In this document: positions 45,669 to 58,642 of the stretch, piece after piece
Layout: each line of letters starts with the position of its first letter
How positions within the stretch are numbered: position 1 is the first letter of the stretch
Translations under genes and position numbers: made by a program
DNA from: Ectocarpus siliculosus
Lineage: Eukaryota; Sar; Phaeophyceae; Ectocarpales; Ectocarpaceae
NCBI GenBank assembly: GCA_000310025.1
Contig: FN649733.1
Span: 451,329-515,328, forward strand
Reading direction: 5' to 3'
DNA length: 64,000 nt
The notes under the pieces: model-generated
What the model was told of the DNA's origin: nothing
Seen by the model: the letters and a program-made list of their open reading frames with translations, nothing else
The model's database searches: none

Positions 45669-48596
45669 CACTTGACACTCCGGGGTTTGTCGTTGTATCT
45701 AATAATACGCTATAGAGTCGGCCCCGCCAAGGGAAGTGTCGGAGCCAGTGTTAGTGTTTCCCCACGCACCCATTCCTGCTGCTGCTGTTTCCATCGGGGC
45801 ACGGGCTTTTGGATTGAACAAGTCACGGACTGTCTGGTATCGGGTTCTTCGTATATAGCGTCGATCAGGAAATCATCCACCGCTGGCATATATTCCGGTT
45901 CGGCGTGCTACTCCGGTAGGCTTTTGTGCTAGTGTCGAGGTTGTAGGGTTATTGTGTACTCATATTTGCTCGTTTCCGCCTCTAACTGCTTGCGGGAGCA
46001 GAATTAAGAAGGCACTGTGAATTGGCCCCGTGGGCTCAGGGCGATCATCAGGAACGAGTTACCTAGGTCGGGCTTTTCATCCTCTTGACTATTTTTTATT
46101 TTTCGCATTTTTTTCTTGGCTGAAAGAGCACGGGGTCGGAGAGAGCTGGATTCAAGAACACTGTCATATTCTTCGCGCGTTTTTTTCTGTCCTCAAAGAG
46201 CGGGGTCGAGGATTTGGGGTTTTCGTCAAAGTTCAATTTCAATACTCCCGATACCACATGTACTACCTGCTGCTGAATGCTCTCCCTGGGCCTGGGGACG
46301 TGATCACCTCAACTCACCGCGTACAGCGAGAAAACAGCCCCCCGGAGATGATGATGGTATTTGGCTGTCATGGTCCGGTAGTGACGGCGTCTATTTCGCC
46401 CCAAATCACGTTTGTTCTGTTTCTTCTGTGTGCACCACGACGTACGTGTAGTGCCGTCTCCCTACTCGATCATCGTGCCGTTGCTTTGATTTGCGGGCGG
46501 CGCCAGTTAATAGTCCGGTGTGGTTTGTCTGGAGAATGTGATGCTATCATTCATCGGTTCAACCGCTTCAATGGCGCGGAATTTGAAGGCTGCTGGCGCG
46601 TTTTAGCATTTTTTGGCTTTGGCGCGTTCCATGTCTTGAAGTTTTCCCAGAACATATATTCCTGGCTTGCGTTGTCGAGGTACTATGCGTTTTGCAAGGC
46701 AGCATGCCTACCTCTCAGCTGCCTAGCAATGGCGCTAGCATGCAGGCCCAGCTGACCCTGGCAATGAACGCTATCCTTGGCTGCTCATAGTTCGTCCGAG
46801 ATGTCGAAACAACAGATATCCTTCTTTTCTTGCCGTTGGTGCGCTTCAAATTATAGCAGAAGCAAAATGTAAGCTAGTTCGAAGCGCTGTAAAAAGCTAC
46901 CGGTGGCCGCCGAGCCTGATATGATGCTCTGCACCCTTTGCGAACGCGAAGGACCCCCCTATAGTAGCGCACTTTACGCGTTTAACGTCCTGAAGACCAA
47001 AACCATTGAAAACCCTGAAGACGAAAAGCTTTTACCACCCTGAAGACAAAAACATTTAACGCCCTGAAGACAAAATTATGTAGTATTGGCGTGTCCACGA
47101 AACCGCGCCCCCCCCCCCCCCCCCTCCCAGGAAAAACGAAGTCACCTTCCCAACAAAAACATCATGGTCTCAATCGCACAAGCCCTCTCCTTGCTGCATT
47201 CCTTTCACGGGGTCAAAGCAAAGGAGGACCAGAAACAAGCTACATTACTACGTGCCTAGGGCGGGTGACCGGGCTGTTAGACTGTCCTCCTCATGATGAG
47301 CGCGAATACTGTAGCATAGCCATCGTCCATCTCCCCTCCCTCCCACATTCGTTGTTGCGTGAATCTCGACGTCGCGAAACATATAGATACAGCTACGGAT
47401 ACAGCTAGCTACGCTTCCAGCATTTACGTACATACATGACAATTGGTACAAGCGAGAATGGCACAGAATTGCAATACTCGAAGTACAAGATATCCAGACA
47501 AAACGAGAAGTACACTGAACTACGAGTGAGTACAATAATACCAGACAATGCGAGAATGACACTGAAATATTATACACCTGGTATTGACGGTATGATGTGA
47601 GCACTTTGTAGAACCACAAAAGGAACGACCAACGGCAAAACGAAATTAATCTGTGCCGAGGTCTCGTTATTTATTGACGACGCGATCTTTATTGCAGTAG
47701 GACCCGTTTCGCGTTCAAAATCGAAGGCAAACACCGCAGGAGGAGATGTGGAGAAACACTTTCTATATGGTGTCTGCCAAGGGCCAAACGACCTCAAGAA
47801 GGGTCGCGACACCTCGTCTCGCTATCGCATGATACACGAACAGACAAGGAGAGATCACCACAGATCACCACACACACACACCGGACGGACTCGACAAACA
47901 TTGCCCCAGGAATTACATACACTGCCCGTGGAACCTCTAACCTGCGCCGTTTTGCTACAGGATATATCTTGGCCGCTTGCTTGTGCGGCCTCTGGCCTCG
48001 TTTCTCTGCCACGGCCTTGCAGCACGGCTGTCTATGCCATATTTCGTTGTACTTCTAGTCTATGACTGATTATAATCAGAAAGAAGTGGGGTTGCGACAT
48101 GATCTAAACGTGCACCAGGTATTCGCTTTTTCTAGGCCTGGTGTGTTGTTGGAGGTTTTCGCTCCCTGCCGACCGATGTATCGGTCGACGTGTGTTTTCC
48201 CGACCACCACGCCGTGAAAGAGTGCCTATCTAAATGTACAGCCAAATATAATAGTATTGTACCCAACCGATGCTAAATGTTTGAGCAAAAAACGGCCACG
48301 GACTGCCATCTACCCGAGACACCGTCTGCGAGAAAAGAAACGAAGATGTGCGAGCCCCCCTCAGGGTAGCAAGTGGTGAATACAAATTAACAGCTGGTTA
48401 CCAGCCGGCATTGAGCTCATCCACACACACCGGGGAAGAAGGTGGTCCTTTGAGATCACGCGCAGAAGTCGATCGAACGTTTGCCCCGACGGGGATACCT
48501 CCATGACGAGTTGCCCTAGGCCCTTTGTTGGGGTGCGAGACAGCAGTTCGTGAAGCATTCGATCGCCTTTTTCGTCCACTCGCTCTCGTAGTATTA
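45669..48596. other. Convergent spacer between the SUN and metalloprotease genes
   Basis: The 2.9-kb stretch lies between two stops facing each other. The 242-codon frame at 46030-46755 has no domain, and its composition (long F/L runs coded by T-rich DNA) suggests chance. It holds the repeat at 46983-47085 and a C run near 47110. Confidence 0.55.
46983..47085. repeat. Short tandem repeat, about 25 bp x 4
   Basis: Four units centred on CCTGAAGAC(A/C/G)AAAA and separated by TTTAACG-like or TTTACCAC-like spacers. The units differ in length by a few bases. Confidence 0.7.
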
Positions 48597-51500
48597 TCAT
48601 TGGCCCCTTTCGGACACCCAAAAGACTGCCTGGTGCCAATCCCCGCCGCATGTGCTGTTGGTGTCGGGGCTCCTACACGGCTGTGGGGAAAAAAATTGGG
48701 CCATTTGAACAGGACGGAAGCACGTTCGGAGGTTAACGCAACCTGATAAAACGCGTACGCTCACTTCCCTCGTGGTGTCTTCTGCATACATACCTGAGCG
48801 ACAGAGTCTCACGGGGTGACAGAACAAGGAACGGCATGTTGTGTTGAGAATGGACCTATGTAAAAAAAGCGAATATATGGGGCGGCCGCAAGGTACAAGT
48901 ATCGGAAAGAAGAGGAACGAAGAACAAACAAAGGGTCTCAAGAGTACGCGATGAGACTACTGACCGTAGAACATAGGCAGTCGTCTGCCCGGCGGCTCTC
49001 GTCTGGCACGCTGTTTCCGCACGAACATATGAATCCATACTTCAGAGCGAAGAACGGGTAGCTCATCTCGCCGCAATGCTTGTCACACGCCTGAGACAGC
49101 CATCCGGGGAGAGACGAGAGGGAGGTCAGCATTGTCTTGGGCAAGAGGAGTACATGAGGTGCAATCACCTACGTCGCCCCAACTCACACCCGGGTTGAAT
49201 GAGCGGAGCAAACCATGCTGTCACCGACGACCCAGGTTGCAACGTTCGTGTCTGTTAATGCCAACAATTCGATTTGGATGTTTACGAACACTTTAAGCTG
49301 ATGCGGTGGCGGTACAGTGTATGGTTTGGTCCGCTCCGTTAAGTGAGTGTCGCGTTGGAGGCGATTACGGTAGGAAAAGACATTCCATGTCCAAACACGG
49401 ACACCTCTCTCTCCCCCATCCCCATCGAGCGACCCACCTCTGGACTGGCGCTCGTGTAGAGATCGATCTCTTCGCGATCCATTCCCAGATCAGGCCGTAC
49501 GTCGAGGTAGCACCCTTCGTAGTCGAGAGGACTGACAACAACAACAGACCCATAACGCCAAGCGGCTGAAAAAGACATATCGTGGTTTCTCTGCTAGAGT
49601 TTGGTTCCCACCGAGTCGTTCGGTTTAACGAGAAGGCAAACTAACGGCCTCATGGGTGATTATCGTGCATCGAAACGAGTTATTAGCGCATTCGAAGTAA
49701 GATGGCGTCGAGCGTCAGTCACGATCGAGGATGTTCACCGGCCTCACAAACGATGCGCGTCTTAGAGCACGTGCTGGAAGCAAAGGTATGGGCTCGAATC
49801 GGAAGCCAGGTGGATCAGGCAGAGAGAACAACTTCCTCACCTGGGAGCAGGGACGTGAACACCCATGTCGTTGCTGAGGTGTTTGATCTTGAAGACCTCG
49901 ATCGCATTGGACCCTCCGCAAGTTTTGGTGCGGTCCCCGGCGCATTCCGTGGAGCACATGGACGGGTCCAGCTCGCCATGGCGTTTGTATTTGCTGCCAT
50001 TCCTGCAAAAGCATTGCTCTCCGTTTTCCACACCTTACGAGGCATCGCATGGGAGAGAGTCGCGATTGTTACTTGTCATCACCCACGGATAAACGGCAAC
50101 TCGAACAGTTCCGGGCTGATTCCTACAGACCGTCAACGACGAGCGAAGTCTGCCATGGCATTGCCGCATTCCCTTGTCGCGGCCGCCCTTGGCTTTCCCA
50201 TGCCTTCGAAAGAACTCTATGCCCACCGCTAACCCACTGCTAGTTTCCGGCTACCCGCTTCCTATCAGGTACAACGTGCCGAGGTCTCGCCTCACCAAAG
50301 AACTTGTAGTTCTTGGTGTGGTTGTGACAGTAAGCCATGCAGTTGTCGCGGGTCATTCCGATGGTCTTCCCCTCGATCGCCGGCATGGAAGTGCCGGCAT
50401 GCATCACCCTGGCTCGAGAAAGTACGGGGAAGGCACGATTTATGGCTCGTTTGTGCCCGTTAGCCCCCCCTGTCGATTGTTACTGACGACCTTGAGGAAA
50501 GCCCCCATCACGCCCGTACAAGATCGCCGCGGGCGGCATGGCAAGCGGCATGGCAAGGACACGATTTGGCGGACCAATTTGGCTATCTGATCTCACCGCC
50601 GTGCTATATTATCATTTTTTGCGTCTTTCGACTCCGCACCTGTCGTCAAACTGATCCTGGAAGCATCCTTTCCTCTTCATCCATTTGTCCGTAAGGGCCT
50701 CCGGGTAGATGGACGTCGTTACTGCGGGCATGGTGTACGTTGGAGATCGGTTCGGTGGCGGTAGCGTTCGATCTTTGTCGATAGTGCCTACAGACGAACA
50801 AATCATAAGGAAAAACAAACAGCTTTCTTTGTAACATGGGGTGCTCAATTGCGCCCGAGGATTGTCTGACGTGCCATCGATTTAATCTATGACTCTATAT
50901 ATAGCCAAAGTGTACGCTAAAAATGTCGGATGATCGAGAGATTTGGCGGGTTGCCTCTACGTTTTTCCGGCAAGCACTACGGGTAGCCAGAGTGCCGAGG
51001 CATGAAGCACAGAGTAGAAATGTCGTTGAGCGATCTACTGAAGTGGATGTGGGTGTGAGTAGCTACATGTGGTTGCTGTCACGGAGCTCCACGTTCGGGA
51101 AATTCGATGATCCAATCGGCTGCGAAGGCATTTGAGGAGGGCTAGGGTATACCCGAAGGTGACCAGGATCAGTTGCGGAACCCCCATTGCTAAGCACCAC
51201 AACAGCACGTGATTGCTTGTCACGGCCCATAGTGAACGAAGCCAAACGAAGCCCAAAACACTGTGAAAGAAACCGCTTGTGAGCAACTGAGACGGTTAGT
51301 CCATGCAACGCTACAGTGTAATACTAGCGAAGGAATCCCAGTTGTTGTGGAATTGCCCACTTCTTAGACCGGTGGATCTAGATGATCATGCTATCGCGCC
51401 CGAATCGGTTCTTGACCCGTTTCAGACGAGTTCACCCCGCAATCTAGTTGAGCCCTCGCCGGTCGAATTCAGGCTACATCATCGTAAAGGCGTAACCGCA

Positions 51501-54500
51501 TAGATAGCTGGAATACCCCTGTTACATTGTCGTGCCTTTACACTGACAATTGTCCGGCTTAAGAGGAGATGGTTCAAACGACTCTGGAAACGCTTCCCTG
51601 CTATCGCGAACCTAGTGGACTGACGATACAGACTGTGGTTGCGACCAGTCAAAAGTGACACTTCGTGTGCAGGAATGTGGTCTGGTTCCGGCCATTCGTT
51701 GTCGAAGGGGAACCTACCAGCGTCGGGGTTATCGAGCATACATGTGTTTGTGGCTCATCCGGTCTCTCTATCTCCGTTGATTTTTGCATGCCTACAAACC
51801 ACGGTCTTCGTTTGCACGGGACTTGGGCATGCCGACTACCCTGCCGCATAGCGGACAACACTATCATCTCCGTTCAAGCCCACAACTGTTTGATCCTGCC
51901 AAAGCAGCGTTGCGTGTGGCTTCCTTCACGCGAGTCTCAGAACGACAACGAAACAATTAGACTCTTTTCTTCGATAGAGATCGATTCGTTGGGTCATACT
52001 ACTGACGAAATAAAAAGAAAAATAATAACCTTTGTTACCTGGCTCAGGTGTAGGGGTTGTACTCTCACGGAAGTTGACGACCGTTGACTGCTCGCGGGTA
52101 CAGAAGGGTTGATGGGCGATAGAGTAGAGGGAGAATAAGAACTACAGTAGGATGTTATTGTAGGGTGAGATAAGACTAGATAGACCAGAGAGGAAAACAG
52201 GCTATTGTGTCTGCGAACGCAAGCGCCAGCCTGGTGGCGTGTTTTTTGGTGTGACTGGGTCGAATCTTGATTCAGGATTGCTGGACTTTGCATCTTGCGT
52301 CGCGATTCGGGACATTAGAGTATTACGTGTGAAACAACAAACAGCAGGCAGTAGTTCAATTCACAAATCTTTCCGAGCACTTCGATGTACCCAGCCATGT
52401 GAAGACAAACCTGAAACAAACTCCGGTTGTGAAGCGCGCGGAGATCAAGGTCGCAACTGAAAACGCACCCTGCGTAAGTTGAGCACAAAATGACACGACC
52501 CCTCCTACGTACAATTCCCACACCACGGCGGTGGAAGCCGTACTTGAACATTCCCGACAAAGTCGGCGTTCTCGCCCCTTCCACTGAAGCACGCGATTCG
52601 CTTTTCATTGATGAATTTCCGACTAGCCATTCAACATGTTGGGTTTCAAGCGTGAGCGATAGGGATTCTATTGATCAGTATGTTCTTCTCGGATCTTGGG
52701 GGTATCTCAACACTTCGTTCTCTCCCAAGTGGAACGGTTGCTTCTCGTTCGTTTCATTCACAACTTGCTCCAAGGGAGTTCCAGCCTGTGACCTGTGACC
52801 ATCAAGCCTCGTTTCATTGATCGGATGGTACGGGGACACGAAGGATCTGCGTAGGAAGCTGCGTAGAAGTCGTATCGCTGTTCGCTTTGAAGGCAGAGGC
52901 AACAGAACAACCACGACGACGACGACGACGACGACGAGACACCATTACCACACAACAGACAAGGCAAGCTTCGTACCATGGCTTCGTTCAAGACACGGGC
53001 GTTGTCCGCGTTTTCCGTCCCTTGGCGCTGGTTGGCGTAGGTGAGGTCGGGGTTGGAGAAGACGTTCACCCGTGGAGTTGACGGGCAGCCCGAGGAGTAC
53101 GCCATGATTGTGCGAAACCTTCCGAACAGAGCATGGTAACGACAAGCGTGTGTTGTGGTCGAACCGAATCGACTCTCAAGAGAGAGGTGCGCGTGGGATT
53201 CCGCGTGGCCTTTCGTTTGCTCACTCTAGACATGTGGTGTCACTTGTTCCACCTAGTTCTGCCTGGTGGAATACTCGACGTGACGCTGGAGACAGGGACG
53301 TGCGCCACGCAGCTTTGCCAGCACCCCTACATGACCTCCTCGGTTTTCACGCTTCCGTCAGGCCGCGAGTTGTTGCACTGGCCTACACCACTGTGGGCGG
53401 CACGGGCTACTGGAAGTAGTAATCTGGCCGCCCGACATCGACGACGGGCGGACCCGTGCATCGTTGTCAGGTAGAGAGACGGACTCTCTGAGCACTCAGC
53501 ACAGGATTTGGAACATGAAGGGCACTTACTTCGTGCCTACTTCGCAGTTGCGGTACGCGTAGTTGTAGGCATCCACGCCGTCGCTCCCCCCCGCGTTCTC
53601 CTTGTTGTGGTTGGCTCCGAAATTGTGCCCGAGCTCGTGAATGTGCGAGAAGTTGGACAGGCAGTTGGTGTGGACCACCGAGTAGCCGTACTGAGCAAAG
53701 CCGGAAGAGGGGCTGCCCATGGTAAACCTGTGCGTACACGGGGGATAGAGGGCAAAAAATCAGAGACTTTGTCCCTGGACACACGAGGTTCGTACCCGGC
53801 CATGCGATGTCGAAACAACAGAAGGTTGGGCCCGCCGAACCAGGCTCAGTGGACGGCGAGAACAGTGACCTACCCGACACCGCATGTGTTGAGGTAGTAA
53901 CCGATCAGCTGCACGAGGTCAGCGCCGTATTCGTCGCGCAGCTTGTGCACGCCCTCGTTCTTCTGGATGGCGCGCACGTCGTCGACGATGCTGTCGCTTT
54001 CGTCGAAAGGTGCCTGTTCCCTCGTGCCGAGCAAGGAGTAGAAACGCGGGAGAGGGGCATGGTGGGGAGTCCGTCGCGGGATTGTTGATGATGCGTCCAC
54101 CAACGATAGCTGTGGGTGCTTTTGAATGCTGTGGCGGGGGTCAAAGATGGGCTCGGTGTTTTGAACCCACAAACAAACCTCGATAGAGAGAATATTGACA
54201 CCAATAACGCGGTCAAGGAGATGCGAGTAGGCTGGGTCCAGGCGATATGTGTTTGGTTCAGGCACCGTCTTCCATGGCATCAGTTGAACGAAATGGTCGC
54301 AACGCTAGGCTTCATTCCCAGCAAGATTGGCCCGTTTATAATCGCTGAACTCTACCACCGCCGTCATTATGCCTAGTTGACAGCCCCTCTTGTGGCCGCC
54401 GCGACCCTGGAGTAACAGCCAAGCAAATGAAACATCAATCGAAGTCCTATTCCATCACACCATAGCTGTGAGTGGATAGACAGCTACCATGAGCCCGTCG

Positions 54501-57500
54501 CACGGGCATATTATACTGTCTCGAATTGATTTTATTTTCTTGCTGCGGACCGTCAAGCACGTCAAACATTTCTTGCGAGTATGCGTACATCCAGACAGTA
54601 CCTGTTCCATGTGCACGATCCTCACGGAGAAGTTGACCCCAGACGCCGATAGTGCGTTGTTGGCCCCTTGGTAAGCCGTGGCTATGTCGCTCTCCATCTG
54701 TGCAATACTTCGGCCAGCTCCGTCTCCGGAGTCCGACTCCAGCATGGCTTTTTCCGTGTACAGCACCAATACGTCGATCACGGTCTGGTTTTCGTTTTGC
54801 ACAGGATGAGAACCCGGAGATAGGAAACGCCAAATTTGCGTCGAGGCTCTGTTTCTTGTTTCATCGCCACCACTACTGTCTAGCACAGGTTGTTATATAG
54901 AGCTTTGTCTAGGATCCACCGCTGAGGTAGTTGTGTTTCTGAGCCCTGTTTTCTTATCTTCCGTGAAATTTTAGCTTCTGCTGTTTAACAAAAAATTTCT
55001 TGGCTGCAAGGTCCGTACCGTCGGCGCTCTTAGGGCTCGGGGTGTGTGGGACGGAAGCCATGAAATGCTAGTGCTATCGTGCAGGAGCAAGGAAGTGGTA
55101 TCGGGCGATAGACTCTTCCAGTGATCAACAATTCGGTCGTCTAGTCCACGCTCGACGCAGGAGAGACGAATCAACGCGAACGGGCGTGCTGACGCCGTGA
55201 ATGTGTTAGTTGAACACTTGGTCTCATGAGTAGAAAACCAGACTCTAGTCGAACAACAACAGCAGCTCCCTACGCCTCATGCCCGGCACACACACCCTCC
55301 CGTTCCTTGGTCTGACCTCACTCGAAAGCACTCGGCCGCCGGGCATGACAACGTTGTCCTCGCTCAGGCGGCGAAGTCCACGTTCGTGGAATGCCTCTTG
55401 GCCTTCCGGAGAAGCTGACCGGTACTCCTTCGGAATGGAATGGTAGTTCCAAGCAGAAGGCAATGGGGGGCGGAGGTGTGAGAGTGAACTTGCCAAACCA
55501 AGAATATTTTTGCCAATCGACATTTTCGTCCCTGGAGGCTGAGGCGGAGCACGTCAGGTTTTCACCGACCGGGAAGGCATTCTGATCACCAATCGGCATC
55601 TTACAGAGGTCGTTCTTTGCCTAAGCTGGTCTACGCTGTTCTTTCTTGCGCCGCACCTGGAGTTGGCGGATGTCGTTATCCTTGGCGTCGATGTCCGGGT
55701 CGTCCAGCCTTGCCCTCTCGATTCCCCTTTCCGCCTCCTTGGCGAGGAGCCGTCGAGGGGTCAAGATCTCCGAACCGTCGTCGAGGGCAGACCGTTGGAC
55801 CCCTTGTCGTAGATTGGTTTGCTCACCGACGCTGTCGGCGATCTGGAGGCGTCGCCCGATGTCATCCTCGACGTCAATTTCGTCTATGGAATTGTGGTGG
55901 ACCTGGTAGTTTCAAGCACGGGTGGGTGTGGGTTCGAGTAACAGCATAAGCCGGGCAAAAACATTATCTCCCATAAGGTCTTCGACATGTGTTTCTTTAT
56001 ACTTCATGGCAGAGAGCAAAAAAGAAACCTACGGTATCTAGGATACGGTAGGGTTGTTAGCGTGTCTTGAGAATCGTGGGGTGGTGCGGCCAGGGACGAT
56101 CTTTTTGCGAGCAATAGAAACAAATGAGGTCTGCTTCTTGTACACCCCCTCGTCATGACGGCTCAAGACTGAGGCCGCCCCGGGCCATGCTGCAAGCGTG
56201 GTAGTATACAACGCTAACCTGCCACAACCTCTAGGCACTTTCTCCGGGTATGCTCCAGAACGTTCGACTCCTTGGTCAACACCAACTACCGTTCGACGAC
56301 CTCTTTGAGAGCTTGCCAGATACTGCATCTCCAGCACTCACAGTTGCGAGTAAGAAGTTTTCCCCGTTGCTGGGGTTTGGGAGAGACACCATCGTGTCTA
56401 CACCCCCGTCTTTGGCTGGAGATATCATCTGCACCACGAAGTTCTGCAGCGGTGACATCGTGCGAAACCATCGTCGGGGCAGCCGGGTGGATGTTCAGAG
56501 GAGGTGTGCACGTGCGTGTATTGCACATGCCCCAAGCAATGCACTTATTCAACCGCGTGTAGATGATCACCCGCTGTTTAATCGTTGTGGGTGGGAGGGC
56601 AAGTCGTGTGTGCATGGTGCTCAGCAGTAGCCTCGTCACATGACCCAGCGACAACGACGACCATGCACCCTTTTTACCTGGGTGGAGCAGTCAGCAGTCC
56701 ACGTCATGGAGATCGACCGAGGCAGACCGTCGAAATCTTCGCTTTCCTTCACGGTTCCCGTCCAGATCTATTACGTTACGTCCACACGAGCACAGCAAGT
56801 AGAGCGAGAGTCGAAAGTGGTCATGTGTGTTCTCTGCGATTGGCTTACATTCCAATGCAAGACCGGTGTGTGCATTAGCCAGGGCTAAGAGCAAGCCGTA
56901 TGTTGGCCAAAGGAGGAGTGCGAGTTAAGGGATCCCGCACGTCACATGTGTCCCTTTGGCCCCCTTCGGAACGCCTGTCTCTCTGTCCTCCACACACTTA
57001 CGAAACGAGGTTCGCCGTCGGAAAATGCAGTCCCGCTCACTGTTGTGAACGACACGAGGTCCGCTATTACCGTCTGCGCAGTCGTGATCGAAATGACGCG
57101 TTGTGCGGGGTACCCGGAGGCAAGGTGTTGGGAAAGGAAGGGTTGGGGACGACGTGTGGTCAAGCTCAAAGAAAGGTGAGGAATTGGTGCCTTAGTGCTC
57201 CATGCTCTCAAACCGTACACCACAACCTCCGCTTCGACGTGGCCAACCTAACGCACGCGGAACGCCGAACCACGAGAAAAATGGACTATTCCCCACCCCT
57301 CCATATGCTCGTCTGCGGTAGACTGTTAAACAGAGTTTGTGGTCTCTTCATGCCACGCGATAACTCCCACCCGCTGCCCCTCTGAACGAATGACATAAAC
57401 GACGAAAATTTCATGATGAATATCACATCTCCGTAAAATAAATGTGTTCGGGATACGTTGACCCGCGTGCGTGCATGAAAACAACGAATGAAAACGAACA

Positions 57501-58323
57501 GTTTGTCAGAGAGGGAAAATGAATTATATTAACGTGTGACTCATTGGCCCGTTGAAAATTGGGTCGTGTATGTGCGTCGTTGTTCTCGCGTCTTCCTGAA
57601 CATCAACGTAGGAAACAAATGCAACACGAACGAACCTGACCGGCTCCTATCGAAAACTCTAGCGCCTTCGCCTCCTTAGCATCTTCGAGAGTATCGCACA
57701 TGAGGTCTCCAACCTCGACATTGCCCGCTTGAAACGTAATGACAGTAACAGAGTAGTTCGGCAGTAACGGTACAGCATTAGACGATGTCGTGGCGAGGAG
57801 AAGGTCAAAACGTTGATTCAAGACTTGGAACATATCCTCCCCTCGAATGGACTGCAGCAGAATATCTCGAATCGGCCGTCTTTCGTTGACAACAAGCAAT
57901 TTTCTAGAAGCTTGACTCATGAACGTGAGTTAACGGGATGCCTGTGACTCTCGGTTAGGATTGTGTACAACCCCAAGTAGTGTGCATTCAATAAAAGTGG
58001 TATGTATGCAGATGCAGATGGTCCACTGCTGTAGACTAAAAGGAGATCAACCTATGTAAAGACTACAGCATAGGTTTGGCGTGAGGATACTACAATACTT
58101 CTGCTTCCCAGGCGGGGCCCTTACCCGAAAGCAGGTTGTCTGATTGCAGGGCGGTCTTGAGCTGGTGTTCTTGTTTGTCGTCGTGATTGAAGTTCGTGAA
58201 GCCGACATTGATGATTTTGTCCTTCGAGACAGTCTCGGTGGAAGTCAGCTCCTGACCCTCGACAAAGAAAATGGACGCAGCACCAAGCAAGCCCAACAAA
58301 ACGGTCTCTACTAGGCCTCCCAT
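48597..58323 (-). CDS. Secreted metzincin-type metalloprotease with two WSC domains
   Basis: Seventeen exons close in phase to 850 aa: 58125-58323, 57636-57910, 57002-57073, 56342-56443, 55657-55902, 55322-55427, 54602-54879, 53874-54013, 53530-53727, 52977-53118, 51083-51119, 50640-50787, 50296-50408, 49841-50033, 49438-49531, 48965-49090, 48597-48680. MGGLVETVLLGLLGAASIFF is a signal peptide. A pro-region of about 370 residues follows. The catalytic domain starts at TVIDVLVLYTEKA and has the zinc site HELGHNFGANH (about residues 503-513) and Met-turn RTIMAYS (542-547), then RVNVFSNPDLTY, as in reprolysin-like proteases. WSC1 (about 639-735) has KGCFQDQFDDR, MTRDNCMAYC and CSTECAGDRTKTCGG. 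WSC2 (about 756-843) has YEGCYLDV, ACDKHCGEM and STCGGDW. WSC domains bind carbohydrate, so an extracellular wall-anchored protease is likely. The 37-bp exon at 51083 and the acceptor at 55427 are the weakest calls. Confidence 0.93.
51957..52020 (+). repeat. SINE-like family, 3' fragment (copy 3)
   Basis: TTAGACTCTTTTCTTCGATAG, GATCGATTCGTTGGGTCATA and then an A-rich tail match the 3' 45 bp plus tail of the elements at 11285 and 41809, with more differences. It lies in an intron of the minus-strand metalloprotease gene, antisense to it. Confidence 0.5.
52910..52938. repeat. (ACG)n trinucleotide repeat
   Basis: About nine tandem ACG units, in the protease intron shortly after the donor of the exon ending 52977. 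Confidence 0.9.
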
Positions 58324-58642
58324 TTTGACTTTGAGGGATAGCACGCACACGATGTTGGCCGTGCACACGGAGAGGGGATCAGGGACAGCAGTGAGCCAGT
58401 GAGAACTTTATGCTCAGGGAGACAGAGAATTTTTAGCAAGTGTTCAGAGCGGGAGACAGGAAGACGATGTTTATACGATTGATCACTTGCAGAAAATGCG
58501 GCGGAATAATGAATGTAACGGCAGAAACAGGCCAAAACAGCAGTCATCAAACTCCGTGATCGACGGAGCTCCCTCCGCAAACGCGTGAGCACGTGAGCAC
58601 TGGCTAGCACCCAGTACCCCTGTGCCAGGCAAAGCAAGCAGT
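58324..58642. other. Divergent intergenic region of protease and p115 genes
   Basis: Only 319 bp separate the initiator ATG of the minus-strand protease from the ATG of the plus-strand p115 gene, so the two 5' regions must overlap or be shared. No TATA-like box can be singled out. Confidence 0.7.

Noticed and set aside
46030-46755. 242-codon plus-strand ORF
   Set aside because: No recognisable domain, T-rich Phe/Leu runs, no splice-supported partner exons. It most likely arose by chance in the convergent spacer.
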